NCBI RefSeq assembly: GCF_002921135.1
Contig: NZ_PQVJ01000006.1
Span: 124,001 to 188,000, forward strand
Origin: Avibacterium gallinarum
GTDB taxonomy: Bacteria > Pseudomonadota > Gammaproteobacteria > Enterobacterales > Pasteurellaceae
Direction: 5' to 3'
Length of the DNA: 64,000 nt
Position numbers and translations under genes: made by a program. Shown in pieces: positions 30,644 through 40,340 of the stretch; positions within the stretch are counted from its first letter, which is position 1; every line of letters begins with the position of its first letter. Below the pieces are notes generated by a model that was given only the letters and a program-made list of their open reading frames with translations, was not told where the DNA came from and did not search any database.

Positions 30644-30901
30644 TTACTCTAATGTAGGAATTAAAGCGACTAAATGATCTACTGCTTTTTGCTCATCTTC
30701 GCCTTCAGCAGAAATGGTGATCACTGTTCCTTGTGTTAAACCTAAAGTTTGTAATTTAAAAAGGCTTTTTGCACTTGCACTTTTGCCACCAGAAGTTACA
30801 GTGATGTCAGAAGCAAAGGCTTTCGCTTCTTTTACAAACTGAGCCGCTGGGCGAGTATGTAAACCATTTGGAGCAATAATTTCAACATCTTTTGAGTACA
30901 T
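30644..30901 (-). CDS. ptsH: Phosphocarrier protein HPr
   Basis: Carries phosphate from enzyme I to the sugar-specific EIIA proteins. The 85 residues hold the active H15 in GLHTRPA and S46 in [10 protein letters not shown]. It is the first gene of the pts operon. A CRP-like site lies about 160 bp upstream, in line with CRP control of ptsH in E. coli. Confidence 0.98.
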   Translation of the reverse strand: MYSKDVEIIAPNGLHTRPAAQFVKEAKAFASDITVTSGGKSASAKSLFKLQTLGLTQGTVITISAEGEDEQKAVDHLVALIPTLE

Positions 30902-31058
30902 AGTAAAATCCTCTTAATAATTGTTTGAGTATAAATCTTGATCTGAAACCAAACGGTAAAGATTACCGTTCAATTATGTATTTATTTCATCTCTAAAAAT
31001 AAATCTTGAAATAGTATTCAACTTAACACAACAATAATCAACCCCAATCGCCACAAAA

Positions 31059-31074
31059 TTTGAACTAAGTCACA
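31059..31074 (-). promoter_or_regulatory. CRP-like site upstream of ptsH
   Basis: On the minus strand TGTGA-CTTAGT-TCAAA matches 9 of the 10 CRP half-site bases (TCACA replaced by TCAAA). It lies between rsgA and ptsH. Confidence 0.55.
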
Positions 31075-31121
31075 AAAAAACACTTAAAGCGGCGTTTTTT
31101 TATTCGGTTATTAACCTTTAT

Positions 31122-32177
31122 TTAACCATTGTCCTGTGTGAAGAAGTGTCTATGCCCCTTTGTTTCAGATAAACTTTCAATTAAATTATGATAGTTTTTA
31201 AATCTTACGGGATCGATTTTTCCTTGCTCAACCGCTTCACGCAACGCACACCCCGGATCATTCAAATGTTTACAATCCCTAAATTTACAAGTGCCTAGCA
31301 CATATTGAAATTCACGGTATCCTTTCGTAATTTGATCTGCGTCCAAATGCCATAAACCAAACTCACGAATCCCCGGTGAATCAATCAGATCGCCGCCTTG
31401 CGGTAAATGATAAAGACGAGAAGAGGTGGTTGTGTGGCGGCCTAATCCTGTTCCCTCGCTCACCGCACCAACCTGTGCATTCACATCAGGTAAAATGCTG
31501 TTGATTAAACTGGATTTGCCTACCCCTGATTGCCCCACAAAAATGGACGTGCCTTGCGATAAAAGTGCGGTGAGATTTTGCATATTTTCGCCTGTTTTAG
31601 CAGAAATCATTAGCGTTTGATAGCCAATTTTTTCATAAACCTTAAGTTGTTTTTCCACTGCCGCACGCTGGGTTTCCGATAATAAATCAGCTTTATTAAT
31701 CACGATCACCGCAGGGATTTTCGCATTTTCACACACTACTAAATAGCGATCGACAATATTCCAAGACAACTCAGGCACCACTGCGGACACAATAATAATG
31801 CGATCAATATTTGCCGCGATCACTTTTAAGCCGTCGTAATAATCAGGGCGCGTAATTTCATTTTTACGCGGGTGAATGGCTTCAATCACACCGCTCACCC
31901 CTTGTAACTTCTCGCTGCCTTGACGCCACAATACTTTATCGCCAACCACTAAATTCGCCAAAGTGCGGCGTAAATTACAGCGAAAAATTTCACCTTGCTC
32001 ATTTTCCACATCGGCGTGCAAAGAATAACGGGTTACCACTGTACCCTCTTGCGTTGGGCCAAGCATTTCATCTTGCCACTGAATATCCTCATTTCTTGAT
32101 TTGTGACGTTGTAATGTTTTTGCATTATTAGAACGAATTCTACGCTGCTGATTGTAAGTTAATTTTTGTTTGCTCAA
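31122..32177 (-). CDS. rsgA: Ribosome small-subunit GTPase RsgA
   Basis: Circularly permuted GTPase that helps late maturation of the 30S subunit. The 351 residues have a basic N-terminus, an OB fold, the permuted order G4 NKAD (161-164) before G1 GQSGVGKSS (215-223) and G3 DSPG, and a C-terminal zinc knuckle with [14 protein letters not shown]. It is divergent from orn, the same pairing as in E. coli. A DNA uptake core lies in the 80-bp gap. Confidence 0.97.
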   Translation of the reverse strand: MSKQKLTYNQQRRIRSNNAKTLQRHKSRNEDIQWQDEMLGPTQEGTVVTRYSLHADVENEQGEIFRCNLRRTLANLVVGDKVLWRQGSEKLQGVSGVIEAIHPRKNEITRPDYYDGLKVIAANIDRIIIVSAVVPELSWNIVDRYLVVCENAKIPAVIVINKADLLSETQRAAVEKQLKVYEKIGYQTLMISAKTGENMQNLTALLSQGTSIFVGQSGVGKSSLINSILPDVNAQVGAVSEGTGLGRHTTTSSRLYHLPQGGDLIDSPGIREFGLWHLDADQITKGYREFQYVLGTCKFRDCKHLNDPGCALREAVEQGKIDPVRFKNYHNLIESLSETKGHRHFFTQDNG

Positions 32178-32257
32178 AGATAAATCCTTAAAGTGCGGTT
32201 GTTTTTCGGTTAAAATATGCCGAAATCATCAAAATAAAACTCACATAGGATACCCTA

Positions 32258-32806
32258 ATGCAATTAGATAAACAAAACCTTATTTGGATTGACTTAGAAA
32301 TGACGGGCTTAGATCCCGAAAAAGAACGCATCATTGAAATTGCCACCATTGTAACCGATAAAGATCTCAATATCCTTGCAGAAGGCCCTGTGCTTGCCAT
32401 TCATCAACCAGATAGTTTACTGGCAAAAATGAGTGCTTGGTGTCAGAAAACCCATAGCGAAAATGGCTTAATTGAACGCGTAAAACAAAGCAAACTCACC
32501 GAACGTGCCGCGGAATTACAAACTTTAGATTTCCTAAAAAAATGGGTGCCTAAAGGTGCATCACCCATTTGTGGCAACAGCGTTGCGCAAGATAAACGCT
32601 TTTTATTCAAATATATGCCTGAACTCGCCGACTATTTTCATTATCGCCACCTTGATGTCAGCACCTTGAAAGAACTTGGATCGCGTTGGAACCCTGAAAT
32701 GTTAAAAGGCTTTAGTAAGAAGAATACCCACCTTGCTTTAGATGATATTCGTGAATCTATTGCAGAGCTGGCTTATTATCGTGAGCATTTTATCAAAATG
32801 CCTTAG
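32258..32806 (+). CDS. orn: Oligoribonuclease
   Basis: Essential 3'-5' exonuclease that degrades di- to pentanucleotides, the last step of RNA decay and of c-di-GMP breakdown. The 182 residues show the DEDDh motifs: D12 and E14 in [10 protein letters not shown], an Asp in [10 protein letters not shown] and the C-terminal [11 protein letters not shown]. The start [15 protein letters not shown] is the family norm. The tRNA-Gly pair follows. Confidence 0.98.
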   Translation: MQLDKQNLIWIDLEMTGLDPEKERIIEIATIVTDKDLNILAEGPVLAIHQPDSLLAKMSAWCQKTHSENGLIERVKQSKLTERAAELQTLDFLKKWVPKGASPICGNSVAQDKRFLFKYMPELADYFHYRHLDVSTLKELGSRWNPEMLKGFSKKNTHLALDDIRESIAELAYYREHFIKMP

Positions 32807-32887
32807 CCTATTTATTGCTAGGAAATGGGAAAAATCTCGCTTTCTGATCAATAACTAAACAAGCAATCAAATTTTTTATAATTTTAC

Positions 32888-32915
32888 TTGCGGGCGTAAA
32901 AATTTTTCGTATAAT
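32888..32915 (+). promoter_or_regulatory. Promoter of the tRNA-Gly genes
   Basis: A consensus -10 TATAAT (32910-32915) has a TTGCGG -35 (32888-32893) 16 bp upstream. The discriminator is GC-rich (ACGCCCCG), as expected for a stable RNA promoter under stringent control. Confidence 0.65.
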
Positions 32916-32938
32916 ACGCCCCGTTCCTTATGGAATAT

Positions 32939-33014
<76 letters not shown>

Positions 33015-33029
33015 ATCTCCTTATCTCTT

Positions 33030-33105
33030 GCGGGAATAGCTCAGTTGGTAGAGCACAACCTTGCCAAGGTTGGGGTCGCGAGTTCGAGCCTCGTTTCCCG
33101 CTCCA
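33030..33105 (+). tRNA. tRNA-Gly (anticodon GCC), copy 2
   Basis: Same 76-nt structure as copy 1, 15 bp downstream. The only differences are a paired change in the anticodon stem, CAACC/GGTTG in place of CGACC/GGTCG, so pairing is kept. Probably co-transcribed with copy 1. Confidence 0.98.
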
Positions 33106-33278
33106 AGTTTTTCTAATATTTTAATTAGCAAATTTTTTCTATTTATCTTTTTTATTCTTTCCTATTATCTGCTTTTTACTAATAAAAAAGCGATAGCCAA
33201 AGCTGAACATTTCAAATTAAAATAGAAAAATATTTTCTAGAAAAAACAAACAAAAAAGAGAATAAAAGCAGAAAAAGA

Positions 33279-33318
33279 AAAGTGCGGTAGAAAAACGCCA
33301 AATTTTCCACCGCACTTT
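33279..33318 (-). terminator. topA terminator made of an inverted uptake-sequence pair
   Basis: AAAGTGCGGTAGAAAA pairs with TTTTCCACCGCACTTT, with uptake cores at 33280-33288 and 33309-33317. Confidence 0.8.
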
Positions 33319-33367
33319 CTATCTGATTAATATCGCCTTTTCACAAAATAACTTCTATATCAAAGGG

Positions 33368-35974
33368 TTATTTACCATTCTCAACCCATTTTCCGTCAAT
33401 ATAATCAGCACGCCATTTTGTGGCTTTGCCATTTTTTTCAGAGGTAATATATTGACGTTTTTCCTTACGGCTAAAGCGAACAATGGCCTCGTTGCCTTCA
33501 GGATCTTTCTGTGGTGCATCGGCTAAATATTGCAATTTTTCTGGCAGACGATCACGATATAGCGCCAATTCTGCCACTTTTGCAGCCCGAGTTTCACGAG
33601 ATTTCGGGAAATTATGTGCAGACATAAACACGCCACTTGCCCCATCTCGCAACACAAAATACGCATCAGAATTTTCACATTTTAGCTCTGGGAAATGTAC
33701 TGGCTCTTCTTTTGGTGGTGCAACTTCACCATTTTTTAAGATTTTGCGCGTGTTATCACATTGGGTACAAGCCATATATTTGCCAAAACGCCCCAATTTT
33801 AAGTGCATATCTGCGCCGCACTTATCACATTCCACCACTGGGCCGTCATAACCCTTAATCTTAAACTCGCCTTGCTCCACCACATAGCCATCACAATTTG
33901 GATTATTTCCGCATACATAAAGTTTTCTTTGTGGATCAATAATATAGCTATCCATTGCCGTGCCACATTTCGGGCAACGTTTGCGATCCATTAGGGCTTT
34001 GGTTTCAGAAGCTTCGTCCAGCACATTTAATAGTTCGGCTTCTGGAATTAAATTTATTGTCGTTTTACACCGCTCTTTTGGAGGTAAAGCATAGCCTGAA
34101 CAGCCTAAGAATACGCCTGTACTTGCGGTACGAATCGCCATTGGGCGGCCACAAGTTGGGCATTTAATATCGGTTAGCACAAGGCTATTTGGCTTCATTC
34201 CACCTTCTAGCTCATCTAATTCGGCTTGGCTCAGCTGAGCAGAAAAATCTTTAAAGAATTGATTTAATTCCGCTTTCCAATTTTTTTCACCATTGGCAAT
34301 TTGGTCTAGCACATCTTCCATATTGGCGGTGAAATCATAATTCATTAAATCAGTAAACGATTGGTTAAGGCGATCGGTAACAATCTCCCCCATTTTTTCT
34401 GCATAAAAACGGCGATTTTCCACCCGCACATAACCACGATCTTGAATGGTTGAAATGATCGCAGCATAAGTAGAAGGGCGACCAATTCCGCGTTTTTCCA
34501 GCTCTTTTACCAGTGCCGCTTCAGTAAAGCGCGCAGGCGGTTTTGTGAAATGTTGCTGTGGAATAACTTCTTTTAAATTTAGCTGATCGTTCACCGCAAC
34601 GGCTGGCAGCACTTGATCTTCGGCACTTTTGCTCATTGGCGGTAACACTTTCGTCCAACCATCAAAACGTAAAATACGCCCTTTGGCTTTCAAGCCGTAA
34701 TCGCCCGCCGTTACCGTGAGTGTTGAGCTGTCATATTGCGCCGCAGGCATTTGGCAAGCCACAAATTGACGCCAAATAAGATCATATAAACGCACCGCAT
34801 CTTTATCCATTCCCTGCACATCAGCCGCCAACACACGCACATCTGAAGGACGAATGGCCTCGTGTGCTTCTTGCGCATTATCTTTGCTCGAATAAAAATT
34901 CGGTTTAGCTGGCAAATAGGCATCACCATAATTTGAACCGATATAATCACGCACCATATTTAACGCATCTTTACTCAAATTAGTGCTATCAGTACGCATA
35001 TAGGTAATATAACCTGCTTCATACAAACGCTGCGCCAGCATCATTGTTTTTTTCACGCCAAAATTAAGGCGAGTACTTGCGGTTTGTTGCAAGGTTGAAG
35101 TAATAAATGGCGCTTTCGGTTTAGAGCTAGTTGGCTTGGTTTCTAAATCAGAAACGATATAGTCAGATTTTTGTAAAAAATCCACCGCACTTTGCGCTTG
35201 TCGTGCATTCTTCGGCTCAAATTTTTTCCCTTTAAAACTGGTTACATCAAGACGCAAACCAATTTTCTGTGCGGTTTCCGTTTGCACCGCCACTTCCCAA
35301 TATTCTTCAGGTTGGAAAGCTTTGATCTCACGCTCGCGTTCTACTAATAATTTCACCGCAACCGATTGCACACGCCCTGCTGATAGACCGCGCGCCACTT
35401 TCTTCCATAATAATGGCGATACCATAAAGCCCACCACGCGATCAAGAAAACGGCGTGTTTGTTGGGCATTAACACGATCCATATTGAGATGTTCTGGGTG
35501 TTCAAAGGCTTGAGTGATGGCATTTTTGGTGATCTCGTTGAATACCACGCGGCTAAAGCGATCATCATCACCACCAATCACTTCACGCAAATGCCAAGCA
35601 ATGGCTTCCCCTTCTCTATCCAAATCGGTAGCGAGATAAATATGATCGGCTTTTTTCGCCAGCGATTTGAGTTCCGCCACCACTTTTTCTTTACCTGGTA
35701 AAATTTGGTAGTTAGCTTTCCAATCGTGATAAGGATCGATCCCCATACGCTTCACCAAGGCATTACGTTCTTTTTCTTGCTTAATGGCTTGCTTTTGTTC
35801 GGGGCTTAATCCTTTGGTAGAAATTGGCTTGGCTTTTTCACCAGTACTCATTCCAGCGGTAGGTAAATCGCAAATATGCCCTACGCTGGATTTCACTATA
35901 TAATCCTTTCCTAAATACTTATTAATGGTTTTCGCCTTGGCTGGCGACTCCACAATCACTAAAGATTTACTCAT
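33368..35974 (-). CDS. topA: DNA topoisomerase I
   Basis: Type IA enzyme that relaxes negative supercoils. The 868 residues have the N-terminal TOPRIM domain ([12 protein letters not shown] at 7-18 and the acidic TDLDREGEA at 116-124), the active Tyr325 in ITYMRTDS, and a C-terminal region with several C4 zinc ribbons (CPTCGRP..., CPKCGTAM..., CDKCGADM...). It has its own terminator and is divergent from a LysR-type gene. Confidence 0.98.
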   Translation of the reverse strand: MSKSLVIVESPAKAKTINKYLGKDYIVKSSVGHICDLPTAGMSTGEKAKPISTKGLSPEQKQAIKQEKERNALVKRMGIDPYHDWKANYQILPGKEKVVAELKSLAKKADHIYLATDLDREGEAIAWHLREVIGGDDDRFSRVVFNEITKNAITQAFEHPEHLNMDRVNAQQTRRFLDRVVGFMVSPLLWKKVARGLSAGRVQSVAVKLLVEREREIKAFQPEEYWEVAVQTETAQKIGLRLDVTSFKGKKFEPKNARQAQSAVDFLQKSDYIVSDLETKPTSSKPKAPFITSTLQQTASTRLNFGVKKTMMLAQRLYEAGYITYMRTDSTNLSKDALNMVRDYIGSNYGDAYLPAKPNFYSSKDNAQEAHEAIRPSDVRVLAADVQGMDKDAVRLYDLIWRQFVACQMPAAQYDSSTLTVTAGDYGLKAKGRILRFDGWTKVLPPMSKSAEDQVLPAVAVNDQLNLKEVIPQQHFTKPPARFTEAALVKELEKRGIGRPSTYAAIISTIQDRGYVRVENRRFYAEKMGEIVTDRLNQSFTDLMNYDFTANMEDVLDQIANGEKNWKAELNQFFKDFSAQLSQAELDELEGGMKPNSLVLTDIKCPTCGRPMAIRTASTGVFLGCSGYALPPKERCKTTINLIPEAELLNVLDEASETKALMDRKRCPKCGTAMDSYIIDPQRKLYVCGNNPNCDGYVVEQGEFKIKGYDGPVVECDKCGADMHLKLGRFGKYMACTQCDNTRKILKNGEVAPPKEEPVHFPELKCENSDAYFVLRDGASGVFMSAHNFPKSRETRAAKVAELALYRDRLPEKLQYLADAPQKDPEGNEAIVRFSRKEKRQYITSEKNGKATKWRADYIDGKWVENGK

Positions 35975-36075
35975 CTTTTTCTTTACCTAATTTCTGCTAA
36001 CTTGTGTAAAATTGCCCGATATATTGCGGACTATCTGTGGATTGGTCAATCATTTTTTTAAAAAAGGAAGAATAA

Positions 36076-36981
36076 ATGGATAAACTCAATGCAATTTCTG
36101 TCTTTTGTAAAGTGGTGGAAACGCAAAGTTTTACCCAAACCGCTATACAGCAAAATATCTCCGTAGCAATGGCAAGTAAGCTAGTTTCACAACTGGAAGA
36201 ACAGCTGAAAACACGCTTGTTGCAGCGCACCACCAGAAAGATTGTGCCTACTGAAGCGGGGCTGCTTTATTACCAACGTTGCCAGCCTATTCTGGCAGAA
36301 TTACAAGATGCCGAAGCCAGTATCAGCAATCTTGCTAGTGCATTACAAGGCAAGCTACATATTTCCGTGCCGCGGGATTTTGGCTTGCGTTTTATTGCGC
36401 CTAATTTGGGCTTATTCTTACACGCTAATCCTGATCTTGAAGTGGACATTGAATTTAACGATCGTTTAGTGGATTTAATCACCGAAGGCTTTGATCTCGC
36501 TTTACGCATTGGCAATTTGCAAGACAGTTCGCTGGTGGCGAAAAAAATTGCAAGTTCAACAATGCACATTGTGGGATCGCCCGATTATTTCGCTAAAAAG
36601 GGTATTCCACAAACGCCAGAAGAACTCTATCAACACAAAATAATGCTGTATAAATCCAATAATAATCAAGTATTTTGGGAATTTATCAACGGTACAAGAA
36701 TTGAGCGCTTACGTGTACAAGCTGATGTAATGTGCAACAGTGGCTTGGCCTTGGCAGAACTGGCAAAATCAGGACTTGGCATTGTGAATTTACCACGTTT
36801 TCTGATTGAAAATGAATTAGCTTCAGGGAAATTAGTGGAAGTGCTGGCTGACTATCCACAACATCAGATTGATATGAATATTGTCTATCCCCACCGCCGT
36901 CATTTGGCGGCGAAAGTGAAAGCCTTTGTGGATTTTTTAAGTCAGCTTGGGTTATGCCAAGAAACCGCTAGCAATAAATAG
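36076..36981 (+). CDS. LysR-family transcriptional regulator
   Basis: Predicted DNA-binding regulator of 301 residues. The N-terminal winged helix (about 1-60, MDKLNAISVFCKVVETQSFTQ opening) is followed by the periplasmic-binding-like effector domain (about 90-290). The CrgA/DsdC-like branch is suggested by the LRIGNLQDSSLVA region. The usual divergent target gene is not obvious: the neighbour at its start is topA, and sppA runs convergently. The target and ligand are unknown. Confidence 0.88.
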   Translation: MDKLNAISVFCKVVETQSFTQTAIQQNISVAMASKLVSQLEEQLKTRLLQRTTRKIVPTEAGLLYYQRCQPILAELQDAEASISNLASALQGKLHISVPRDFGLRFIAPNLGLFLHANPDLEVDIEFNDRLVDLITEGFDLALRIGNLQDSSLVAKKIASSTMHIVGSPDYFAKKGIPQTPEELYQHKIMLYKSNNNQVFWEFINGTRIERLRVQADVMCNSGLALAELAKSGLGIVNLPRFLIENELASGKLVEVLADYPQHQIDMNIVYPHRRHLAAKVKAFVDFLSQLGLCQETASNK

Positions 36982-37043
36982 AAGGAATAATAGAAATAAA
37001 AAGAAACAAAAAGAAATAAAAAGTGCGGTGCAATTTTCAAAAA

Positions 37044-37080
37044 TTTTCCCCTTCTATTTACATAAAAGGGGAAAATAATT
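37044..37080 (-). terminator. Terminator of sppA
   Basis: TTTTCCCCTT/AAGGGGAAAA stem (37044-37053 with 37066-37075) with T-rich sequence after it on the minus strand. Confidence 0.75.
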
Positions 37081-37081
37081 T

Positions 37082-38947
37082 TTAGCGTAACGTTCCGCAG
37101 TTAATACAGTATAAATACTGCCCTTTTGGATCGTTAAATTGGCTCAGTTGGTTGAGCTGTTGTTTTACTTCATTGAATGGTTTTGCCAAGCCAAGCGCAC
37201 TGAATAATTGCTGTTGCGTGCCTTTGCCAAAGCTTTTCACCAAGGCATCAAGCATAGAATCATTGCGTTCAATTAACCATTCCACACTAAATTCTTCTGC
37301 ACTTTGCTCGCCTTGTTTTGCTTTAGCTAATTCCTTTGCTTTTTCCACCGCACGATCAAAATCGCCGAGTTCGTCCACCAATTTATTTTGTAAGGCTTCC
37401 GATCCTAACCACACTTGACCTTGTGCGATTTTATCTACATCTGTTTTAGCTAGCTGACGGCCTTTGCTGACAAGCGAAAGAAATTTATCGTAACCATGTT
37501 CAATTTCCAGTTGATAAAGATCACTTTTTACTTTTGAGATGCCACCAAAAGAAGACTGCTGACTTAATGGTGAAGTAGCCACGCCATCAGCATTCACGCC
37601 AATTTCTGCTACGGCTTTCTCAAAGGTTGGGAACATGGCAAAAATACCGATAGATCCCGTAATGGTATCCGCATCAGCTAAAATATAATCTGCCGTGCTA
37701 GAAATCCAATAACCGCCCGAAGCTGCCATTGCTCCCATTGACACCACCACTGGCTTGCCTGCTTGTTGTAAATGAACGATTTCCTGACGGATAATTTCTG
37801 ACGCAAAGGCACTGCCACCGGGGCTATTTACACGCAAAATCACGGCTTTGATTTTTTCATCTTCATAAGCCTGACGCAGCAATGTGGCAATCGTATCACC
37901 GCCAACACCATTGTCATCGGTTTCACCGTCAATAATTGCACCCTCGACATTGACCACCGCAATGCGTGTTTTACCTTCCCCTTCAATGCGATCAGGTAAA
38001 TCTGCCAAATAGCGATCAAACGGCAACAATTTTGCTTTACCCTCTGCATTTTTGCCAAAAAGTGCGGTGAGTTTTTGTTCTAAAGTGAAACGATCAGCAA
38101 GTTGCGTCACAAATTTTTGCTGTTGAGCATAGGCCGTCAAATCCCCATTTAAGGCTTTCAAATTCGCAAAATATTGCTCCGCTTCAGGCAATACATTATC
38201 AACAGGGATTTGGCGATTGGTTGCGATCAGCGTTTTATAATCCGTCCACATTGTGCTTAACCAACGTTGCATATTGGCTCTGGCTTCTGCCGACATATCA
38301 TTACGCAAAAACGGCTCAACGGCAGATTTATACGTCCCTACACGGAAAATATGTGGCGTGATTTTTAGCTTGTCGAGCAAATCTTTGTAATACAGGTTTT
38401 CCAGTGCCAAGCCTTGAATCTCCACTGCACCAATCGGGTTGAGATAAATTTCATCGGCATAGCTTGCGAGTACATATTGTTTTTGCGTATAGCTATCCGC
38501 ATAAGCGATCACCGGCTTACCACTTTGCTTAAACTGATTAATCGCCTTGCCTACATATTTAATCGCAGGCAAATCAGCCCCTTCAAAACGGTTCAGATCT
38601 AACACCAAGCCTTTAATGCGTGGATCATTCACCGCAGAGCGAATGCTATACACCAAATCAAAGGTAGAAATTTGACGTGGCACATATTGAGAATCCACTT
38701 CTTTTAACAAATCTTGCAAAGAGTGGATTTCTTCACGATTATCCGCTAAATATCCATCTAAATTCAGCAATAACGCCCCTTCATCCGCGCTCAGTGGCGC
38801 TTGAGTTTCTTTATTTGCATTTGTGAGCAAACTCACCACTGTAAAAAGAAACAACACAAAAACAAGAAAGACTAAATTCATCACAACATTGCGCACAAAA
38901 TTTAATCCTCGCCATAGCATAGAGCCTAGTTTCATCAGCGATTTCAT
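37082..38947 (-). CDS. sppA: Signal peptide peptidase SppA, 67 kDa type
   Basis: Inner membrane serine protease that degrades cleaved signal peptides. The 621 residues have one N-terminal transmembrane helix (about 22-42) and tandem S49 domains. The catalytic dyad is K207 in GTYKSAVEP and S410 in GAMAASGGYW, matching the E. coli K209/S409 pair. The C-terminus ends CINCGTLR. Monocistronic. Confidence 0.96.
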   Translation of the reverse strand: MKSLMKLGSMLWRGLNFVRNVVMNLVFLVFVLFLFTVVSLLTNANKETQAPLSADEGALLLNLDGYLADNREEIHSLQDLLKEVDSQYVPRQISTFDLVYSIRSAVNDPRIKGLVLDLNRFEGADLPAIKYVGKAINQFKQSGKPVIAYADSYTQKQYVLASYADEIYLNPIGAVEIQGLALENLYYKDLLDKLKITPHIFRVGTYKSAVEPFLRNDMSAEARANMQRWLSTMWTDYKTLIATNRQIPVDNVLPEAEQYFANLKALNGDLTAYAQQQKFVTQLADRFTLEQKLTALFGKNAEGKAKLLPFDRYLADLPDRIEGEGKTRIAVVNVEGAIIDGETDDNGVGGDTIATLLRQAYEDEKIKAVILRVNSPGGSAFASEIIRQEIVHLQQAGKPVVVSMGAMAASGGYWISSTADYILADADTITGSIGIFAMFPTFEKAVAEIGVNADGVATSPLSQQSSFGGISKVKSDLYQLEIEHGYDKFLSLVSKGRQLAKTDVDKIAQGQVWLGSEALQNKLVDELGDFDRAVEKAKELAKAKQGEQSAEEFSVEWLIERNDSMLDALVKSFGKGTQQQLFSALGLAKPFNEVKQQLNQLSQFNDPKGQYLYCINCGTLR

Positions 38948-39144
38948 AGATTTCCTTATTTTTTGATTTTATTTGAGAGAGCGTATCATAAACAGATTAA
39001 CACCCAAATGCGAATTATTCTTTCCAGAATGCCTGTTTTTATCCACTTTGATCTGTTTTCTCGATCAGGATCGCAGAACTCACCAAAAAATCACCGCACT
39101 TAAAAAGGTTTTGCTATGGTTGATCTCGGCACAAGGAGAACCCA
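38948..39144 (+). promoter_or_regulatory. Leader and likely promoter of the small membrane protein cassette
   Basis: A TGCTATGGT extended -10 (TATGGT at 39115-39120) lies 24 bp before the first start codon. An uptake core is at 39093-39101. The ribosome site AAGGAG is at 39133-39138. The segment 39120-39133 (TTGATCTCGGCACA) is identical to the strand opposite 4.5S RNA at its 3' half, so the + strand here is complementary to that RNA over 14 nt. Confidence 0.4.
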
Positions 39145-39378
39145 ATGTTAAATTTATTCAAACGCCCGATCGAAGTGGAAACCTTAGAAGCTTGGGCAAA
39201 AATGGTAGAAGATATTGCCAAAGTTGCGATACTTGCAGTCCCCGTGATAATATTTGGTCAAAATGGAATACTATTTAAGATTATGAGTAGTCTTACATTA
39301 ATGTTTGTTATTTATGCCACTCTCGTTGCTGGAAAGTTGCTTAGAAAACACAAATCCCAGCTATCAAAGGAGGATTAA
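39145..39378 (+). CDS. Small membrane protein of 77 residues, unknown function
   Basis: Not recognised. The predicted protein starts MLNLFKRPIEVETLEAW, has an amphipathic acidic N-terminal helix (about 8-24), two hydrophobic segments (about 26-38 and 42-62) joined by FGQNG, and a basic C-terminal tail with KLLRKHK. It has a clear AAGGAG ribosome site at 7-bp spacing. Its stop codon directly touches the ATG of the next small gene, and its last codons include the strong ribosome site of that gene. So it is translated as the first cistron of a three-gene cassette. Confidence 0.7.
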   Translation: MLNLFKRPIEVETLEAWAKMVEDIAKVAILAVPVIIFGQNGILFKIMSSLTLMFVIYATLVAGKLLRKHKSQLSKED

Positions 39379-39486
39379 ATGGAACTCACCATTGGATTAC
39401 TTGTTCTTTTAGGGATTGTTCTGGCTTTTTTAGCTGCCATTAACCACACCATAAAACAAGCTGAAAAAGAAGATAAAAAAAACTAA
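39379..39486 (+). CDS. 35-residue membrane peptide, first of a tandem pair
   Basis: Too short for usual gene finders. It starts MELTIGLLVLLGIVLAF and ends KEDKKN: one transmembrane helix (about 3-21) followed by a conserved INH and a charged tail rich in Lys and Glu. The ribosome site AAAGGAGG lies inside the end of the previous gene. It shares 26 of 35 residues with the next peptide, and the upstream leader is duplicated too. The conservation at protein level with many silent changes argues for a real coding sequence under selection. Function unknown. Confidence 0.75.
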   Translation: MELTIGLLVLLGIVLAFLAAINHTIKQAEKEDKKN

Positions 39487-39510
39487 TTCCAGATATCGAA
39501 GGAGGGCTAA

Positions 39511-39618
39511 ATGGAGCTTACTATTGGATTATTAGTTTTATTGGCTGTAGTTTTAGCTTTTGGTGCAGGGATTAATCACGCAGCAAAAGAAGCCGATAAA
39601 GAGAGTAAAAAGAACTAA
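39511..39618 (+). CDS. 35-residue membrane peptide, second of a tandem pair
   Basis: Paralogue of the preceding gene, beginning exactly 132 bp later. It starts MELTIGLLVLLAVVLAF and ends KESKKN; the helix has Gly18 and Gly20 in place of Leu and Ala, which could favour helix packing. The ribosome site GAAGGAGGG is close to ideal. A terminator follows at once, closing the cassette. Function unknown. Confidence 0.75.
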   Translation: MELTIGLLVLLAVVLAFGAGINHAAKEADKESKKN

Positions 39619-39624
39619 TTACAT

Positions 39625-39650
39625 AAGCCCCCGATATAAAGGGGGCTTTT
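39625..39650 (+). terminator. Terminator of the small membrane protein cassette
   Basis: AAGCCCCC (39625-39632) pairs with GGGGGCTT (39641-39648), followed by a short T run. Confidence 0.85.
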
Positions 39651-39730
39651 CTATATCACCTATAAGAGCAAAAACTATGCTATAATCCACCGCACTTTTT
39701 ATAACAAAAATGATCACAAAAGGACTGATT

Positions 39731-40285
39731 ATGGACGCTTTAACCCTACTCACTTCACGCCGTTCTAACAAGAAACTCTTTGCGCCTGCGCCAAACCAAG
39801 CACAACTTGAACAGATTTTCCAAGCCGCACTGCACGTCCCTGATCACGGTAGATTGCAACCTTATCGCTTTGTAGTGATTGAAAAAGACGGTTTAAACAA
39901 ACTTGGCGGCTTATTAAAAAGTGCCGTACAAGAACTTAACCTTGGTGAAGAGCGGTTGAAAAAAGCGGAAAATTTACCTAATCGCGCGCCAATGATCATT
40001 GCCGTAATCGCAAAAATCCAAAAAGATATTGCTAAAGTCCCCGCTTGGGAACAAATGCTTACCGCAGGTTGCGCCACCTACGCAATGCAACTTGCCGCTA
40101 ATGCACAAGGCTTCGACAATGTATGGGTAACTGGCCCTTGGGTTGATGGCTCTGAATTACGCCAAGCGCTACAATGTGATCAAAACGATAAAGTAGTCGC
40201 TTTTATTATGCTAGGTACAGGCGAAGAAAAAGCCAGCCGTGAGCCTAAGCAAATCGATCTAGCAAATTTTGTGAGTTATTTATAA
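39731..40285 (+). CDS. Nitroreductase family protein (YdjA-like)
   Basis: FMN-dependent oxidoreductase of the small nitroreductase branch. With the start MDALTLLTSRRSNKKLF at 39731 it has 184 residues; a start at 39710 adds MITKGLI. The RRSNKK FMN-phosphate motif at 10-15, the HVPDHGRLQPYRFVV segment and the GFDNVWVTGPW stretch match YdjA. The physiological substrate is unknown. Monocistronic, convergent with thiI across a shared hairpin. Confidence 0.88.
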   Translation: MDALTLLTSRRSNKKLFAPAPNQAQLEQIFQAALHVPDHGRLQPYRFVVIEKDGLNKLGGLLKSAVQELNLGEERLKKAENLPNRAPMIIAVIAKIQKDIAKVPAWEQMLTAGCATYAMQLAANAQGFDNVWVTGPWVDGSELRQALQCDQNDKVVAFIMLGTGEEKASREPKQIDLANFVSYL

Positions 40286-40303
40286 TGTATTAGAAAAAAT
40301 GAT

Positions 40304-40336
40304 AAAAAATCACCGCACTGATAAAATGCGGTGATT
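40304..40336. terminator. Bidirectional terminator between the nitroreductase gene and thiI
   Basis: AATCACCGCA/TGCGGTGATT stem (40308-40317 with 40327-40336) with a degenerate uptake core in one arm and A-rich flank on the left, serving mainly thiI. Confidence 0.7.
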
Positions 40337-40340
40337 CCAT

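Larger units (their letters stand above)
39357..39618 (+). repeat. Tandem duplication with a 132-bp period
   Basis: Unit 1 (39357-39488) and unit 2 (39489-39618) each hold CCAG.TATC.AAGGAGG..TAAATGGA and one 35-codon gene. Leader and coding part diverged together, mostly at third positions. Confidence 0.8.

Noticed and set aside
38973-39278. 101-codon frame overlapping the small membrane protein gene
   Set aside because: It has no ribosome site, is Cys/Arg-rich in its second half and is out of frame with the well-supported 77-residue gene.
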